Assembly: GCA_050251575.1 (NCBI GenBank)
Contig: JBFWMP010000008.1
Span: forward strand, 1-40,545
Direction: 5' to 3'
DNA from: X23 sp050251575
Lineage (GTDB): Bacteria > Bacillota > Clostridia > SK-Y3
Length of the DNA stretch: 40,545 bases
The position numbers and the translations under genes were made by a program. Below are positions 33,530 to 40,545 of this stretch, piece after piece (position 1 is the first letter of the stretch; every line of letters starts with the position of its first letter). The notes beneath the pieces are model-generated. The model was not told the origin of the DNA and searched no databases. It was given only the letters and a program-made list of their open reading frames with translations.

Positions 33530-34165
33530 TTATTTTCTTCCTTCCAACTCTTGGTATATTTCATCAAGGGTAAGTCCCCGTTCAGCAAGTACCACTAACA
33601 AATGATATAATAAATCTGCCACCTCATAACGTATCTCATCGGCTGCTTTGTTTTTTGCCGCGATAATCACTTCAGCCGCTTCTTCTCCCACCTTCTTCAA
33701 CATCTTATCGAGGCCCTTTTCAAATAAATAATTGGTATATGAACCTTCCTTAGGATTCTTTACTCTATCTACAATCACATTATAAACATCCTGCAAGATT
33801 TTTGCCTTATTAAAACTCTCGTCTTCTACATCTATTAATTGCTCTTCTTTATATTCTCTGTAAAAGCATGACGGTTTATTGGTATGGCAGGCAGCTCCCA
33901 CTTGCTCTACTTTCACCAGAAGACAATCTTCATCACAATCAAGGCAGATATTCTTTACATATTGATAATGACCTGATGTTTCTCCTTTCATCCAAAGTTT
34001 TTGTCTGCTCCTGCTCCAAAACACCGTTTTCCCTGTTTCTAGCGTCTTTTCTATGGACTCCTTGTTCATATATGCCATCATCAATACGCTGCCGGTTTTA
34101 TCATCCTGTATAATTGCCGGAATCAATCCTCTGTCATCAAATTTAAGCTGTTCAACTATATTCAT
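33530..34165 (-). CDS. hisI: Bifunctional phosphoribosyl-AMP cyclohydrolase / phosphoribosyl-ATP pyrophosphatase HisIE
   Basis: This fused enzyme performs histidine biosynthesis steps two and three. The 211-residue product has an N-terminal HisI domain (about 1-112, with VLMMAYMNKESIEKTLETG, the zinc-binding CLDCDEDC and CHTNKPSCFYR). The C-terminal HisE domain (about 118-208) has EGSYTNYLFEKGLDKMLKKV then GEEAAEVIIAAKN. The start at 34165 has GGAGGG upstream; an ATG 15 bases earlier is inside that region. The 142-base spacer to hisF is mostly a sequence gap. Confidence 0.96.
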   Translation of the reverse strand: MNIVEQLKFDDRGLIPAIIQDDKTGSVLMMAYMNKESIEKTLETGKTVFWSRSRQKLWMKGETSGHYQYVKNICLDCDEDCLLVKVEQVGAACHTNKPSCFYREYKEEQLIDVEDESFNKAKILQDVYNVIVDRVKNPKEGSYTNYLFEKGLDKMLKKVGEEAAEVIIAAKNKAADEIRYEVADLLYHLLVVLAERGLTLDEIYQELEGRK

Positions 34166-34201
34166 AATATGTCCCTCCATTTTTATCTTGCTAATTTATA
34201 A

Positions 34202-34301
34202 NNNNNNNNNNNNNNNNNNNNNNNNNNNNNNNNNNNNNNNNNNNNNNNNNNNNNNNNNNNNNNNNNNNNNNNNNNNNNNNNNNNNNNNNNNNNNNNNNNN
34301 N
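34202..34301. other. Assembly gap (100 Ns)
   Basis: This is exactly 100 Ns, a placeholder for an unknown length. It lies between hisF and hisIE. The flanks share only a short GCTAATT word, so no repeat explains the gap as clearly as at 7682. Confidence 0.98.
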
Positions 34302-34307
34302 AGCTAA

Positions 34308-35069
34308 TTAACCTCTCACCGCAATTCCCCTGTCTCTCAAATACTTCTTCAAATCCTTAATTTCCATCTCTTTATAATGAAAAAGTGAAGCTGCCAAGAC
34401 CGCATCGGCTTGTCCATCAACTAAGGCATCATAGAAATGCTCCATCGTTCCTGCACCCCCCGAAGCAATAACAGGAATCTTTACTTGTGAAGATATTGCC
34501 CGCGTTAATTCTACGTCGTATCCATTCTTAGTCCCATCACAATCCATACTGGTAAGTAATATTTCACCTGCACCTCTTTTTTCTGCCTCTACCGCCCATT
34601 CCTCTGCATCTTTATTTGTATTTACCCTTCCACCGTTTAAATAGACTTCCCATCCTCGCCCATCTTCACGTCTTTTTGCATCAATTGCCACAACAACGCA
34701 TTGACTTCCAAATTTCCATGCAGCCTCGGATATAAGTTCCGGTCTTTTTAATGCAGCGGAATTAACAGATATCTTATCTGCACCCTCTCGAAGAATATCT
34801 CTGAAGTCTTCTACCTTTCTGATTCCTCCACCCACAGTAAATGGTATAAATACTTGCTCTGCAGTTCTCCTGACCATATCCAACATAATACTCCTTGCAT
34901 CTGAAGATGCAGTAATATCCAAAAAGACCAGTTCATCTGCGCCAGCCTTATCATATACCGAAGCGACTTCGACAGGATCACCAGCATCACGTAAATTGAC
35001 AAAGTTCACTCCTTTTACAACCCTGCCTGCATGAACATCCAAACAAGGTATGATTCGTTTCGCCAGCAT
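34308..35069 (-). CDS. hisF: Imidazole glycerol phosphate synthase cyclase subunit HisF
   Basis: HisF is the (beta-alpha)8 cyclase that, with the HisH glutaminase, makes imidazole glycerol phosphate and AICAR. The 253-residue product has LAKRIIPCLDVHAGRVVKGV (catalytic Asp near residue 11) and the second half-barrel catalytic Asp in LLTSMDCDGTKNGYD. Phosphate-binding glycines are in FTVGGGIR and VIASGGAGTMEHF. The ATG at 35069 has AGGAGGG upstream; hisA ends two bases before it. The stop codon lies six bases from the sequence gap. Confidence 0.97.
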   Translation of the reverse strand: MLAKRIIPCLDVHAGRVVKGVNFVNLRDAGDPVEVASVYDKAGADELVFLDITASSDARSIMLDMVRRTAEQVFIPFTVGGGIRKVEDFRDILREGADKISVNSAALKRPELISEAAWKFGSQCVVVAIDAKRREDGRGWEVYLNGGRVNTNKDAEEWAVEAEKRGAGEILLTSMDCDGTKNGYDVELTRAISSQVKIPVIASGGAGTMEHFYDALVDGQADAVLAASLFHYKEMEIKDLKKYLRDRGIAVRG

Positions 35070-35070
35070 A

Positions 35071-35790
35071 CTATCCCTCCTTTGCTGCACATAAAGCTTC
35101 TGGAAGACTAATGTTTTCTACATATAAAGCCTTGCCAATAATTGCCCCCTGAACCCCTGTATGTACTAATCTTTTAACATCTTCCAATACGCTTACACCG
35201 CCCGAAGCAATGACATCTATCCTTAGACTCCCAGCCATTTCTCTCATAGCATCAACATTAGGTCCCTGAAGCATCCCGTCTTTAGCAATATCGGTATATA
35301 TAATGGTTTTCACCCCTATATCCTGCATTTTAAGTGCCAATCCTAACGCAGTAATATCACTTACTTCTTCCCATCCATCTACTGCAGCCTTGCCATCCTT
35401 GGCATCAATTCCTATTGCAATTTGATCTCCATATCTTTCTACTGCTTCTTTAACCAATAAAGGATTTTTCACTGCTGCAGTACCGAGTATGACTCTTGTC
35501 ACGCCGTTCTCTAACAAAGATTGTATCGTTTCTATGCTTCTTATACCCCCTCCCAGCTGTACAGGAATATTTACTGCCTTTGCTATCTTCCTAATCACTT
35601 CATTATTAATTGACTGTCCTGAGAGAGCACCATCTAAATCAACCAAATGTATATACTCCGCTCCTTGCTGCTCCCACTTTTTAGCCATCTGCATCGGATC
35701 ATCCGAATATACGGTTACATCTGAAAAACTTCCCTGAACCAGCCGTACACATTTCCCTTGTCTTATATCAATCGCCGGATATATAACCAC
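35071..35790 (-). CDS. hisA: Phosphoribosylformimino-AICAR-phosphate isomerase HisA
   Basis: HisA isomerises ProFAR to PRFAR, the substrate of HisF/HisH. The 239-residue product has the (beta-alpha)8 pattern with MVIYPAIDIRQGKCVRLVQG (catalytic Asp8), VQLGGGIRSIETI, and KTIIYTDIAKDGMLQGPN with the second catalytic Asp. The start codon is GTG with GGAGGG upstream. It lies 109 bases after hisH, the longest intact spacer in this operon, in which no clear regulatory structure was seen. Confidence 0.97.
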   Translation of the reverse strand: MVIYPAIDIRQGKCVRLVQGSFSDVTVYSDDPMQMAKKWEQQGAEYIHLVDLDGALSGQSINNEVIRKIAKAVNIPVQLGGGIRSIETIQSLLENGVTRVILGTAAVKNPLLVKEAVERYGDQIAIGIDAKDGKAAVDGWEEVSDITALGLALKMQDIGVKTIIYTDIAKDGMLQGPNVDAMREMAGSLRIDVIASGGVSVLEDVKRLVHTGVQGAIIGKALYVENISLPEALCAAKEG

Positions 35791-35899
35791 CTTTATCCCT
35801 CCATTTATACTATGTTAAAATAAATGCACTTAAATTCTTATATAGAATATAGTTTCTATTTACTCTTCACTTATAATTACTGCTATAAATTCTTTATTG

Positions 35900-36523
35900 C
35901 TAGATACCATTACCTTCTACTATCTTCGCAAAATTATCCAATATCTTCATCCCTACATCTCCACTTTTTTCAGGATGGAATTGTGTACCATAGATATTAC
36001 CTCGATTTACTGCCACATCAAAAGAAACGCCATAGTGTGTTGTGGCAATAACATCACTGCTTTTTTCCGCCTTTACGAAATACGAATGGACAAAATAAAC
36101 ATATGCTTCTTCCGGCAGTCCTTGCAGCACTCCGGCATCTCTTATGACATCCAGCTGATTCCAACCCATATGAGGAACCTTTAGTCCCAGCTCATCAGAT
36201 AAGAGTCTTACACTTCCTGGAATGAGCCCCAGACCCTTTGAATATCCGCCTTCTTCACTATAGTCGAATAACATCTGCATCCCTAAGCAAATACCTAAAA
36301 ATGGCTTTCCGCTATCAGCTACATCGTATACTAATTTATCCATACCGGTATCCTTTAAGTTGTTCATCGCATCAGCAAAAGCTCCTACTCCCGGCAGCAA
36401 GACTGCATCTGCACTCTTAATAAAATCTTTATCACTTGAAATCGCTGCTTCATACCCTAGAAAATGTAGTGCTTTTTCTACACTTCTCAAATTTCCAACT
36501 CCATAGTCGATAATAGCAATCAT
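35900..36523 (-). CDS. hisH: Imidazole glycerol phosphate synthase glutaminase subunit HisH
   Basis: HisH releases ammonia from glutamine for HisF. The 207-residue class I glutamine amidotransferase has the nucleophile Cys in FLGICLGMQMLFDYSEEG (about residue 80) and the His/Glu pair in YGTQFHPEKSG near the C-terminus. It begins MIAIIDYGVGNLRSVEKAL, typical of HisH. It overlaps hisG by four bases. In most operons hisD, hisC and hisB lie between these two genes; here nothing does. Confidence 0.97.
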   Translation of the reverse strand: MIAIIDYGVGNLRSVEKALHFLGYEAAISSDKDFIKSADAVLLPGVGAFADAMNNLKDTGMDKLVYDVADSGKPFLGICLGMQMLFDYSEEGGYSKGLGLIPGSVRLLSDELGLKVPHMGWNQLDVIRDAGVLQGLPEEAYVYFVHSYFVKAEKSSDVIATTHYGVSFDVAVNRGNIYGTQFHPEKSGDVGMKILDNFAKIVEGNGI

Positions 36524-37167
36524 GTTTGTGCCTCCTCAATCCTCTCCTTCACTTTTTGGACTATATCCATAATCCTTTCTTTCTCCATTTTTATACTTAC
36601 GCGATTGACAATCAGCCGGGCACTGAGGTCACAAATCTCCTCTATTATTGTTAAACCATTTTCATAAAGTGTTTTGCCACTTTCTACGATATCAACAATC
36701 ACTTCCGATAATCCGACAAGAGGTGCAAGCTCTACCGAGCCATTTAATTTTATGATTTCAATCGTTTGTCCTTTCTTAATTTGAAAATAGTCACGCGCTA
36801 TACGCGGATACTTTGTTGCAACACGCGTATTATTTAAATTATCAAGTTTATCCTTTAACTCGTTTGGACCTGCCACTACCATTCTGCAAGCACCAAATTT
36901 TAAATTGACCATCTCATATAAATTACGGCCTTCTTCTAAAAGAGTATCCTTTCCGACAATACCGATATCTGCCGCACCATATTCTACATAGGTAGGAACA
37001 TCTGAAGCTTTCACAAGAATGAACTTAATCTTGTTTTGTTCATCAGTAAATATCAACTTCCTGGACTTTTCTTTCATTTCAGCACAATGCAAACCAATCG
37101 ATTCAAATATTTCCATGGAAAGCTCTGCAAGCCTTCCTTTCGCAAGCGCAACAGTAATATACTTCAT
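36520..37167 (-). CDS. hisG: ATP phosphoribosyltransferase catalytic subunit, short form (HisG)
   Basis: HisG performs the first, committed step of histidine synthesis. The 215-residue chain is the short (HisG-S) type, which lacks the C-terminal regulatory domain and needs HisZ for activity and feedback by histidine. Visible features are TVALAKGRLAELSMEIFESI at the N-terminus, EYGAADIGIVGKDTLLE, and the PRPP-binding region ELAPLVGLSEVIVDIVESGK. It follows hisZ directly, which fits the hetero-octameric HisZG enzyme. Confidence 0.97.
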   Translation of the reverse strand: MKYITVALAKGRLAELSMEIFESIGLHCAEMKEKSRKLIFTDEQNKIKFILVKASDVPTYVEYGAADIGIVGKDTLLEEGRNLYEMVNLKFGACRMVVAGPNELKDKLDNLNNTRVATKYPRIARDYFQIKKGQTIEIIKLNGSVELAPLVGLSEVIVDIVESGKTLYENGLTIIEEICDLSARLIVNRVSIKMEKERIMDIVQKVKERIEEAQT

Positions 37168-37185
37168 ATTTGTTACTCAACCCCT

Positions 37186-38457
37186 TTATTCAACATCTTC
37201 ATTTCTTAAAAGCTTACTAACCGTAGTTTTTACTTTCTCGAAAGTTTTTAGATTATGAAGTTCTATATTTTCATCATCATGTACTATGATAATTCCGTCA
37301 ATCTTTTTATTTTTCGCATATTCAACAGCATCATGGTATGAGCTGTTGCCAAGGTAGCTCTCAATAATCAACCCCTGATTTCTTAACTCATCTGCTAACA
37401 GAAATGCTCTTTTCCTGCCGGCATCGGTATAATAGACCAAACTATCTACTTGCCATAACCTAAATTCTATCTTGTTACGTTCAAGTGCTGACATAAGCCT
37501 ATCAATTCCTATCGCCACCCCCATAGCCGGAAGGTTTTTACCAAACTCATTAATTAATCCGTCATATCTTCCTCCGCTGCAGACAGGAAAGCCTAATCCA
37601 TGAGTAAAACCTTTAAATATCGTTCCTGTATAATAATTAAGGCTTTGCACCATACCAAGATCAATAGAAACATACTTTTCCAAGCCGTAGTCCAACAAGA
37701 CATTATACACTTCCTGAAGGTTGGTTAATGCCTTTAGTGACTTAGAATTGGTTGCTCTTACCTTGACTTTTTCAATAACCTCTACACCCCCGAACAGTGA
37801 TGGAAGGCTTAAGATAGTATCTTTTAATTCAACATCAATCTCATATCCTGAAATCAGTTCTTCTATACCCAATTCATCCTTATTATCAATCAGCATTCGA
37901 AGTTTTTCAACCTCTGTATCTGTTAATTCTGCTTGGTCCATTAGCCCCTTAAAAAACTCAACCTGACCTATATCTATCTGGAATTCTTGAAGCCCGGAAG
38001 CTAGAAGTGCATTAATCGTAATAGCAATAATCTCAGCATCTGCCTCTGGAGTATTTGTTCCAATTAACTCTATCCCTGCCTGGGTGAATTCTCTTTGTTT
38101 TGCACCCTGATATGGTTCATCATATCTGAAAGCATTCCCTCGATAACAAAGTCTGATAGGAGGTGTAATCTCTTTATATTTTGTCGCAATAATTCTTGCA
38201 ATAGGAGTAGTAATGTCGGGGCGTAAAACCATAATCCTTCCTTGATGATCAAAAAACTTGAACATTGTTTCCTGGTCAATGAATCCCGACTCTCCTGCAA
38301 AAACATCATAAAACTCAAAAGTAGGAGTCTGCACTTCATAGTAACCATAACTTTGAAATATATCAGTAATTCTTGCTTCAATTTCTCTTTTTATTATACA
38401 TTCTTCCTTTAAAATATCCTGAACTCCTTCAGGAGTATGAAGCTTCCATTTTAACAT
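37186..38457 (-). CDS. hisZ: ATP phosphoribosyltransferase regulatory subunit HisZ
   Basis: HisZ is a catalytically dead histidyl-tRNA synthetase paralogue that activates short HisG and carries the histidine feedback site. The 423-residue product has class II synthetase-like motifs (TPEGVQDIL at the start, VLRPDITTPIARI, RLCYRGNAFRYDEPYQGAKQ, and SGGRYDGLINEFG). The full anticodon-binding domain of HisS is replaced by a shorter C-terminal segment. It is the first gene of the his operon, with a perfect promoter 60 bases upstream. It should not be annotated as HisS. Confidence 0.94.
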   Translation of the reverse strand: MLKWKLHTPEGVQDILKEECIIKREIEARITDIFQSYGYYEVQTPTFEFYDVFAGESGFIDQETMFKFFDHQGRIMVLRPDITTPIARIIATKYKEITPPIRLCYRGNAFRYDEPYQGAKQREFTQAGIELIGTNTPEADAEIIAITINALLASGLQEFQIDIGQVEFFKGLMDQAELTDTEVEKLRMLIDNKDELGIEELISGYEIDVELKDTILSLPSLFGGVEVIEKVKVRATNSKSLKALTNLQEVYNVLLDYGLEKYVSIDLGMVQSLNYYTGTIFKGFTHGLGFPVCSGGRYDGLINEFGKNLPAMGVAIGIDRLMSALERNKIEFRLWQVDSLVYYTDAGRKRAFLLADELRNQGLIIESYLGNSSYHDAVEYAKNKKIDGIIIVHDDENIELHNLKTFEKVKTTVSKLLRNEDVE

Positions 38458-38517
38458 TATACCCGCTCCTTCACTTTATTATATTAAAGCGATAAATTAA
38501 TGAAGTAATTATTATTG

Positions 38518-38546
38518 ATTATATTATTTTACTATGATTTTGTCAA
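38518..38546 (-). promoter_or_regulatory. Consensus promoter of the his operon
   Basis: On the minus strand TTGACA (38546-38541) and TATAAT (38523-38518) are 17 bases apart, a perfect sigma-A consensus. The start would be near 38511, leaving a leader of about 54 nt. That is too short for a T-box, and none of the T-box sequence signatures is present. Confidence 0.92.
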
Positions 38547-38549
38547 TAA

Positions 38550-38583
38550 AAAAATGCTTGAATATAAATATTCAGGCATTTTT
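38550..38583 (-). terminator. Terminator between the small Cys protein gene and hisZ
   Basis: AAAAATGC and TGAATA (38550-38564) pair with TATTCA and GCATTTTT (38569-38583), with one wobble pair between them. A further T-run follows on the minus strand. It ends just four bases from the his promoter -35 box. Confidence 0.88.
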
Positions 38584-38622
38584 GTCTGCTATATCTTAAA
38601 TTACTTTTAAAAATATGACTGC

Positions 38623-38820
38623 TTATGTTTGGTCCATACTTGTAAGCACGTTATCAAAAACATTGATAACACACCTTTCCCCATTCCAGTTATTGCACAT
38701 TTCGCATGATACATTCTCTGCTGCAGCAGATACTTTGCTATTTACTGCTCCACCTGAATTAAAATGATCGCACAACTGCGCAACAGCCATTAATTGTGCT
38801 TCGCTTGCATGATTCATCAT
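38623..38820 (-). CDS. Small Cys-containing hypothetical protein (65 aa)
   Basis: This 65-residue protein has an Ala-rich helical N-terminus (MMNHASEAQLMAVAQLCDHF) and a central SCEMCNNWNGERC with three closely spaced cysteines that could bind a metal. No membrane helix or signal peptide is present. AGGAGAG precedes two adjacent ATGs. It is monocistronic, with its own terminator, and divergent from the bactofilin gene. It resembles small uncharacterised clostridial proteins; no function is assigned. Confidence 0.75.
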   Translation of the reverse strand: MMNHASEAQLMAVAQLCDHFNSGGAVNSKVSAAAENVSCEMCNNWNGERCVINVFDNVLTSMDQT

Positions 38821-38999
38821 ACTATCACTCTCCTTGAAAAACTAAAATTAGTATTTGTTAGTTCAACAGGGATTATACGATACTAAAAAAAGGTCGATTT
38901 ATAGAAATTTTTCTAGATTAGAAGGATTTCCAAAGTGCTATGGAGAATATTAATGCAAGAATATCTTTGAAATTATAATAAAATATGGAGGCAAATAAT

Positions 39000-39401
39000 A
39001 TGTTCACAAAGAAAACCTCAGGCTCTATTCCGGTAGATACTTTTATTGGAGAGAATTCAACATTTGAAGGCAATATCAAATTAAAAGAAACCATCAAGGT
39101 AGACGGAAAAGTAATTGGTGAAATAACCGCTGAAGGAGATGTGATTATAGGTGATAGTGCTATTATCTCCGGAAATATCTATGCAAACAATGTCATTGTT
39201 GCAGGAAGTGTAAACGGAAATGTTACCGCAAAAAATCAGATGAGACTAACTGTAACCTCCAAGCTTATTGGAGACATTAAAACCTATAGTCTAATCATTG
39301 ATGAAGGTGCTATGTTCCAAGGCAACTGCGGGATGCTGGATCGCCCCTCAGAGCCTGTCATTTCTGAAACTTCAAATACATCCCCAAAACAAAAAAAATA
39401 A
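39000..39401 (+). CDS. Bactofilin (polymer-forming cytoskeletal protein)
   Basis: Bactofilins self-assemble into filaments that act in cell shape, division or motility. The 133-residue product has a short flexible N-terminus. The right-handed beta-helix core (about residues 15-115) has the repeating pattern seen in TFIGENSTFEGNIKLKETIK, VDGKVIGEITAEGDVIIGDS and VIVAGSVNGNVTAKNQMRLT. A disordered Ser/Thr/Lys tail follows. GGAGG lies upstream of the ATG at 39000. In Firmicutes some members are linked to motility; here the flagellar genes are over 20 kb away. Confidence 0.92.
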   Translation: MFTKKTSGSIPVDTFIGENSTFEGNIKLKETIKVDGKVIGEITAEGDVIIGDSAIISGNIYANNVIVAGSVNGNVTAKNQMRLTVTSKLIGDIKTYSLIIDEGAMFQGNCGMLDRPSEPVISETSNTSPKQKK

Positions 39402-39446
39402 ATAAAAGAGAAGAAGTCAGTTTAAATTGACTTCTTCTCTTTTATT
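39401..39446. terminator. Bidirectional terminator between bactofilin and PHP genes
   Basis: A perfect 19-bp stem (39401-39419 with 39428-39446; core AGAGAAGAAGTCA) closes an eight-base loop. It has A-rich and T-rich ends on both sides, so it can stop converging transcripts. The PHP gene's stop codon and final codons lie inside the structure. Confidence 0.9.
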
Positions 39447-40271
39447 CTTTAACTTCTCCAGTAATTCATAAGGAACTTGCAATGTGCCATATCCTTCTCC
39501 CAGCTTAAGCCTAGGTTTACTCCTGCCGTGAAAATCGCTTCCTCCCGTTGCCACCAAATTATACTTATCCGCCAGCTTCAAATATTTATGAGTATCTTCA
39601 GAAGTATAATCAGAATAATATACTTCAAGCCCATCAAGCCCGTATTCAATAAGCTTTGGAAGAAGCATATCTAAATTCGCGCCTCCCTTTTCCAAGTAGA
39701 TTGGATGTGCAAGGATAGCTATTCCTCCCGCATTTTTAATCAATCGGATTCCTTCCTGCTGTGATAACTTCTTCCGTTCAATATATGCAGGTTTGCCTGT
39801 ATTCAGATATTCATAAAAAGCTTGATTAACATTATCTACATAACCCTTTTCTACCATTACCCTAGCTATATGAGGCCTTCCAACAACTCTACCTGCCTTT
39901 GCTTCAACCTCCTCGAAAGAGATGCTCATTCCTAAATCATTCAGCTTTTTAATAATCTTTGGATTTCTCTCTTCCCTGAAATTATTTAACTGATTTAATA
40001 TAGTGATAAACTTTTGAGAATAAATATCAATATAATATCCCAGGATATGCATTTCATCCCTATAATCTACACTTATCTCGATACCGGGGATTACCTCTAT
40101 ATCTGATAGGTGCCCTTGTATTAAAGCTTCCTCGATACCTTCTACAGTATCATGATCAGTAATCGCAATTGCAGCCAATCTTTTTTGGACTGCATGCCTT
40201 ACCACTTCAGAAGGTGTCATGGAACCATCGGAGGCTGTCGTATGAACATGAAGGTCTATATGCTTTTTCAC
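39417..40271 (-). CDS. PHP domain metal-dependent phosphoesterase
   Basis: This 284-residue protein has the PHP metal-binding motifs IDLHVHTTASDGSMTP (residues 5-20), AIAITDHDTVEGIEEA (about 35-50), IPGIEIS, ILAHPIYLEKGG and the C-terminal GGSDFHGR. It is close in layout to the YciV/TrpH (RNase AM) group, which hydrolyses 3',5'-nucleoside bisphosphates and short RNAs. The exact substrate here is inferred. Its start lies 43 bases after the partial VOC gene stop. Transcription is convergent with bactofilin. Confidence 0.88.
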   Translation of the reverse strand: MKKHIDLHVHTTASDGSMTPSEVVRHAVQKRLAAIAITDHDTVEGIEEALIQGHLSDIEVIPGIEISVDYRDEMHILGYYIDIYSQKFITILNQLNNFREERNPKIIKKLNDLGMSISFEEVEAKAGRVVGRPHIARVMVEKGYVDNVNQAFYEYLNTGKPAYIERKKLSQQEGIRLIKNAGGIAILAHPIYLEKGGANLDMLLPKLIEYGLDGLEVYYSDYTSEDTHKYLKLADKYNLVATGGSDFHGRSKPRLKLGEGYGTLQVPYELLEKLKNKREEVNLN

Positions 40272-40314
40272 TACAATACCTCCTTGTCTTACTCAAAATA
40301 GATATACAAAAATG

Positions 40315-40545
40315 TTAACCTCTGGGATCAATAGATAATATTTTATCCACCGCATTACCATTTGCCTGCATCACTTCAATGCAAAGTCCATCAGGCAGCC
40401 TAAACCAGTTTCTACCCTGGGGCAGTTGTATAGCTCCTCTGCTGTAAGCCGCCTCTAGTACCTCTTCCAAATTTGAAGCCATAATGCCCAAGTGCCCAAG
40501 TCGTCCTTCATCTCCGCTAAAACCAGCAACCGAGATCAATTGCAC
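40315..40545 (-). CDS. VOC (glyoxalase/bleomycin resistance) superfamily protein, C-terminal part
   Basis: The frame runs off the right edge; 76 C-terminal residues are visible. RLGHLGIMASNLEEVLEAAY followed by FRLPDGLCIEVMQ resembles the second half of a VOC domain, with a metal-ligand His in GHLGI and Glu in IEVMQ. The reaction cannot be told from this part. The first visible codon is a GTG at the edge, but it is probably internal. It is likely in one transcript with the PHP gene. Confidence 0.7.
   Translation of the reverse strand: MQLISVAGFSGDEGRLGHLGIMASNLEEVLEAAYSRGAIQLPQGRNWFRLPDGLCIEVMQANGNAVDKILSIDPRG

Noticed and set aside
38458..38511. T-box leader for the his operon
   Set aside because: The leader is only about 54 nt from the consensus promoter and lacks the T-box sequence and specifier loop signatures.
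1..40545. CRISPR array, prophage or insertion sequence
   Set aside because: No regularly spaced repeats with unique spacers, no cas, integrase or transposase gene, and no phage structural genes were found in any frame.

Overview
The window comes from a low-GC, motile, endospore-forming-type member of the Clostridia. The evidence is the gram-positive flagellar gene order with FlbD, the TIGR02530-type protein and motA/motB inside the flagellar operon, an ATT-initiated infC, hisZ, DUF421/DUF4363, and strong AGGAGG ribosome-binding sites. The genus cannot be fixed from the sequence alone. The sequence is a draft scaffold with two runs of exactly 100 Ns (7682-7781 and 34202-34301), which look like placeholder gaps of unknown length.

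Region 1 (1-15254, all minus strand) is a long basal-body, hook, motor and switch operon read from right to left: flgB, flgC, fliE, fliF, fliG, fliH, fliI, fliJ, motE/ylxF, fliK, flgD, a TIGR02530-like gene, flgE, flbD, motA, motB, fliL, fliM and the first codons of fliY/fliN. A near-consensus housekeeping promoter at 15478-15506 starts it, with a leader of about 220 nt. Two unrelated repeat blocks sit just upstream of the ribosome-binding sites of fliE and fliK.

Region 2 (15581-24718, minus) is information processing and potassium uptake: infC-rpmI-rplT with an attenuated leader, ktrB-ktrA, a SpoU-type RNA methyltransferase, dprA, topA and trmFO. A perfect 62-bp palindrome of a dispersed-repeat type lies between the methyltransferase and dprA.

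Region 3 (24699-33482) is mixed accessory content. It holds a free-standing CBM25-like starch-binding protein, an RraA-like plus Asp/Glu-racemase-like gene pair opposite an AraC regulator, recQ, tRNA-Val(GAC), a small conserved-looking protein with an ECF-type S component, an AlbA_2/Schlafen-type ATP-binding protein, and the DUF421-DUF4363 pair.

Region 4 (33530-38546, minus) is a histidine operon hisZ-G-H-A-F-IE behind a perfect consensus promoter. It lacks hisD, hisC and hisB. A small Cys-containing protein, a bactofilin, a PHP-domain phosphoesterase and a partial VOC protein close the window.

Most of the window is orthodox core genome. The parts that deserve a second look are the repeat/palindrome elements inside operons, the infC leader, the RraA/racemase-like module with a missing catalytic cysteine, and the intracellular CBM25 protein.
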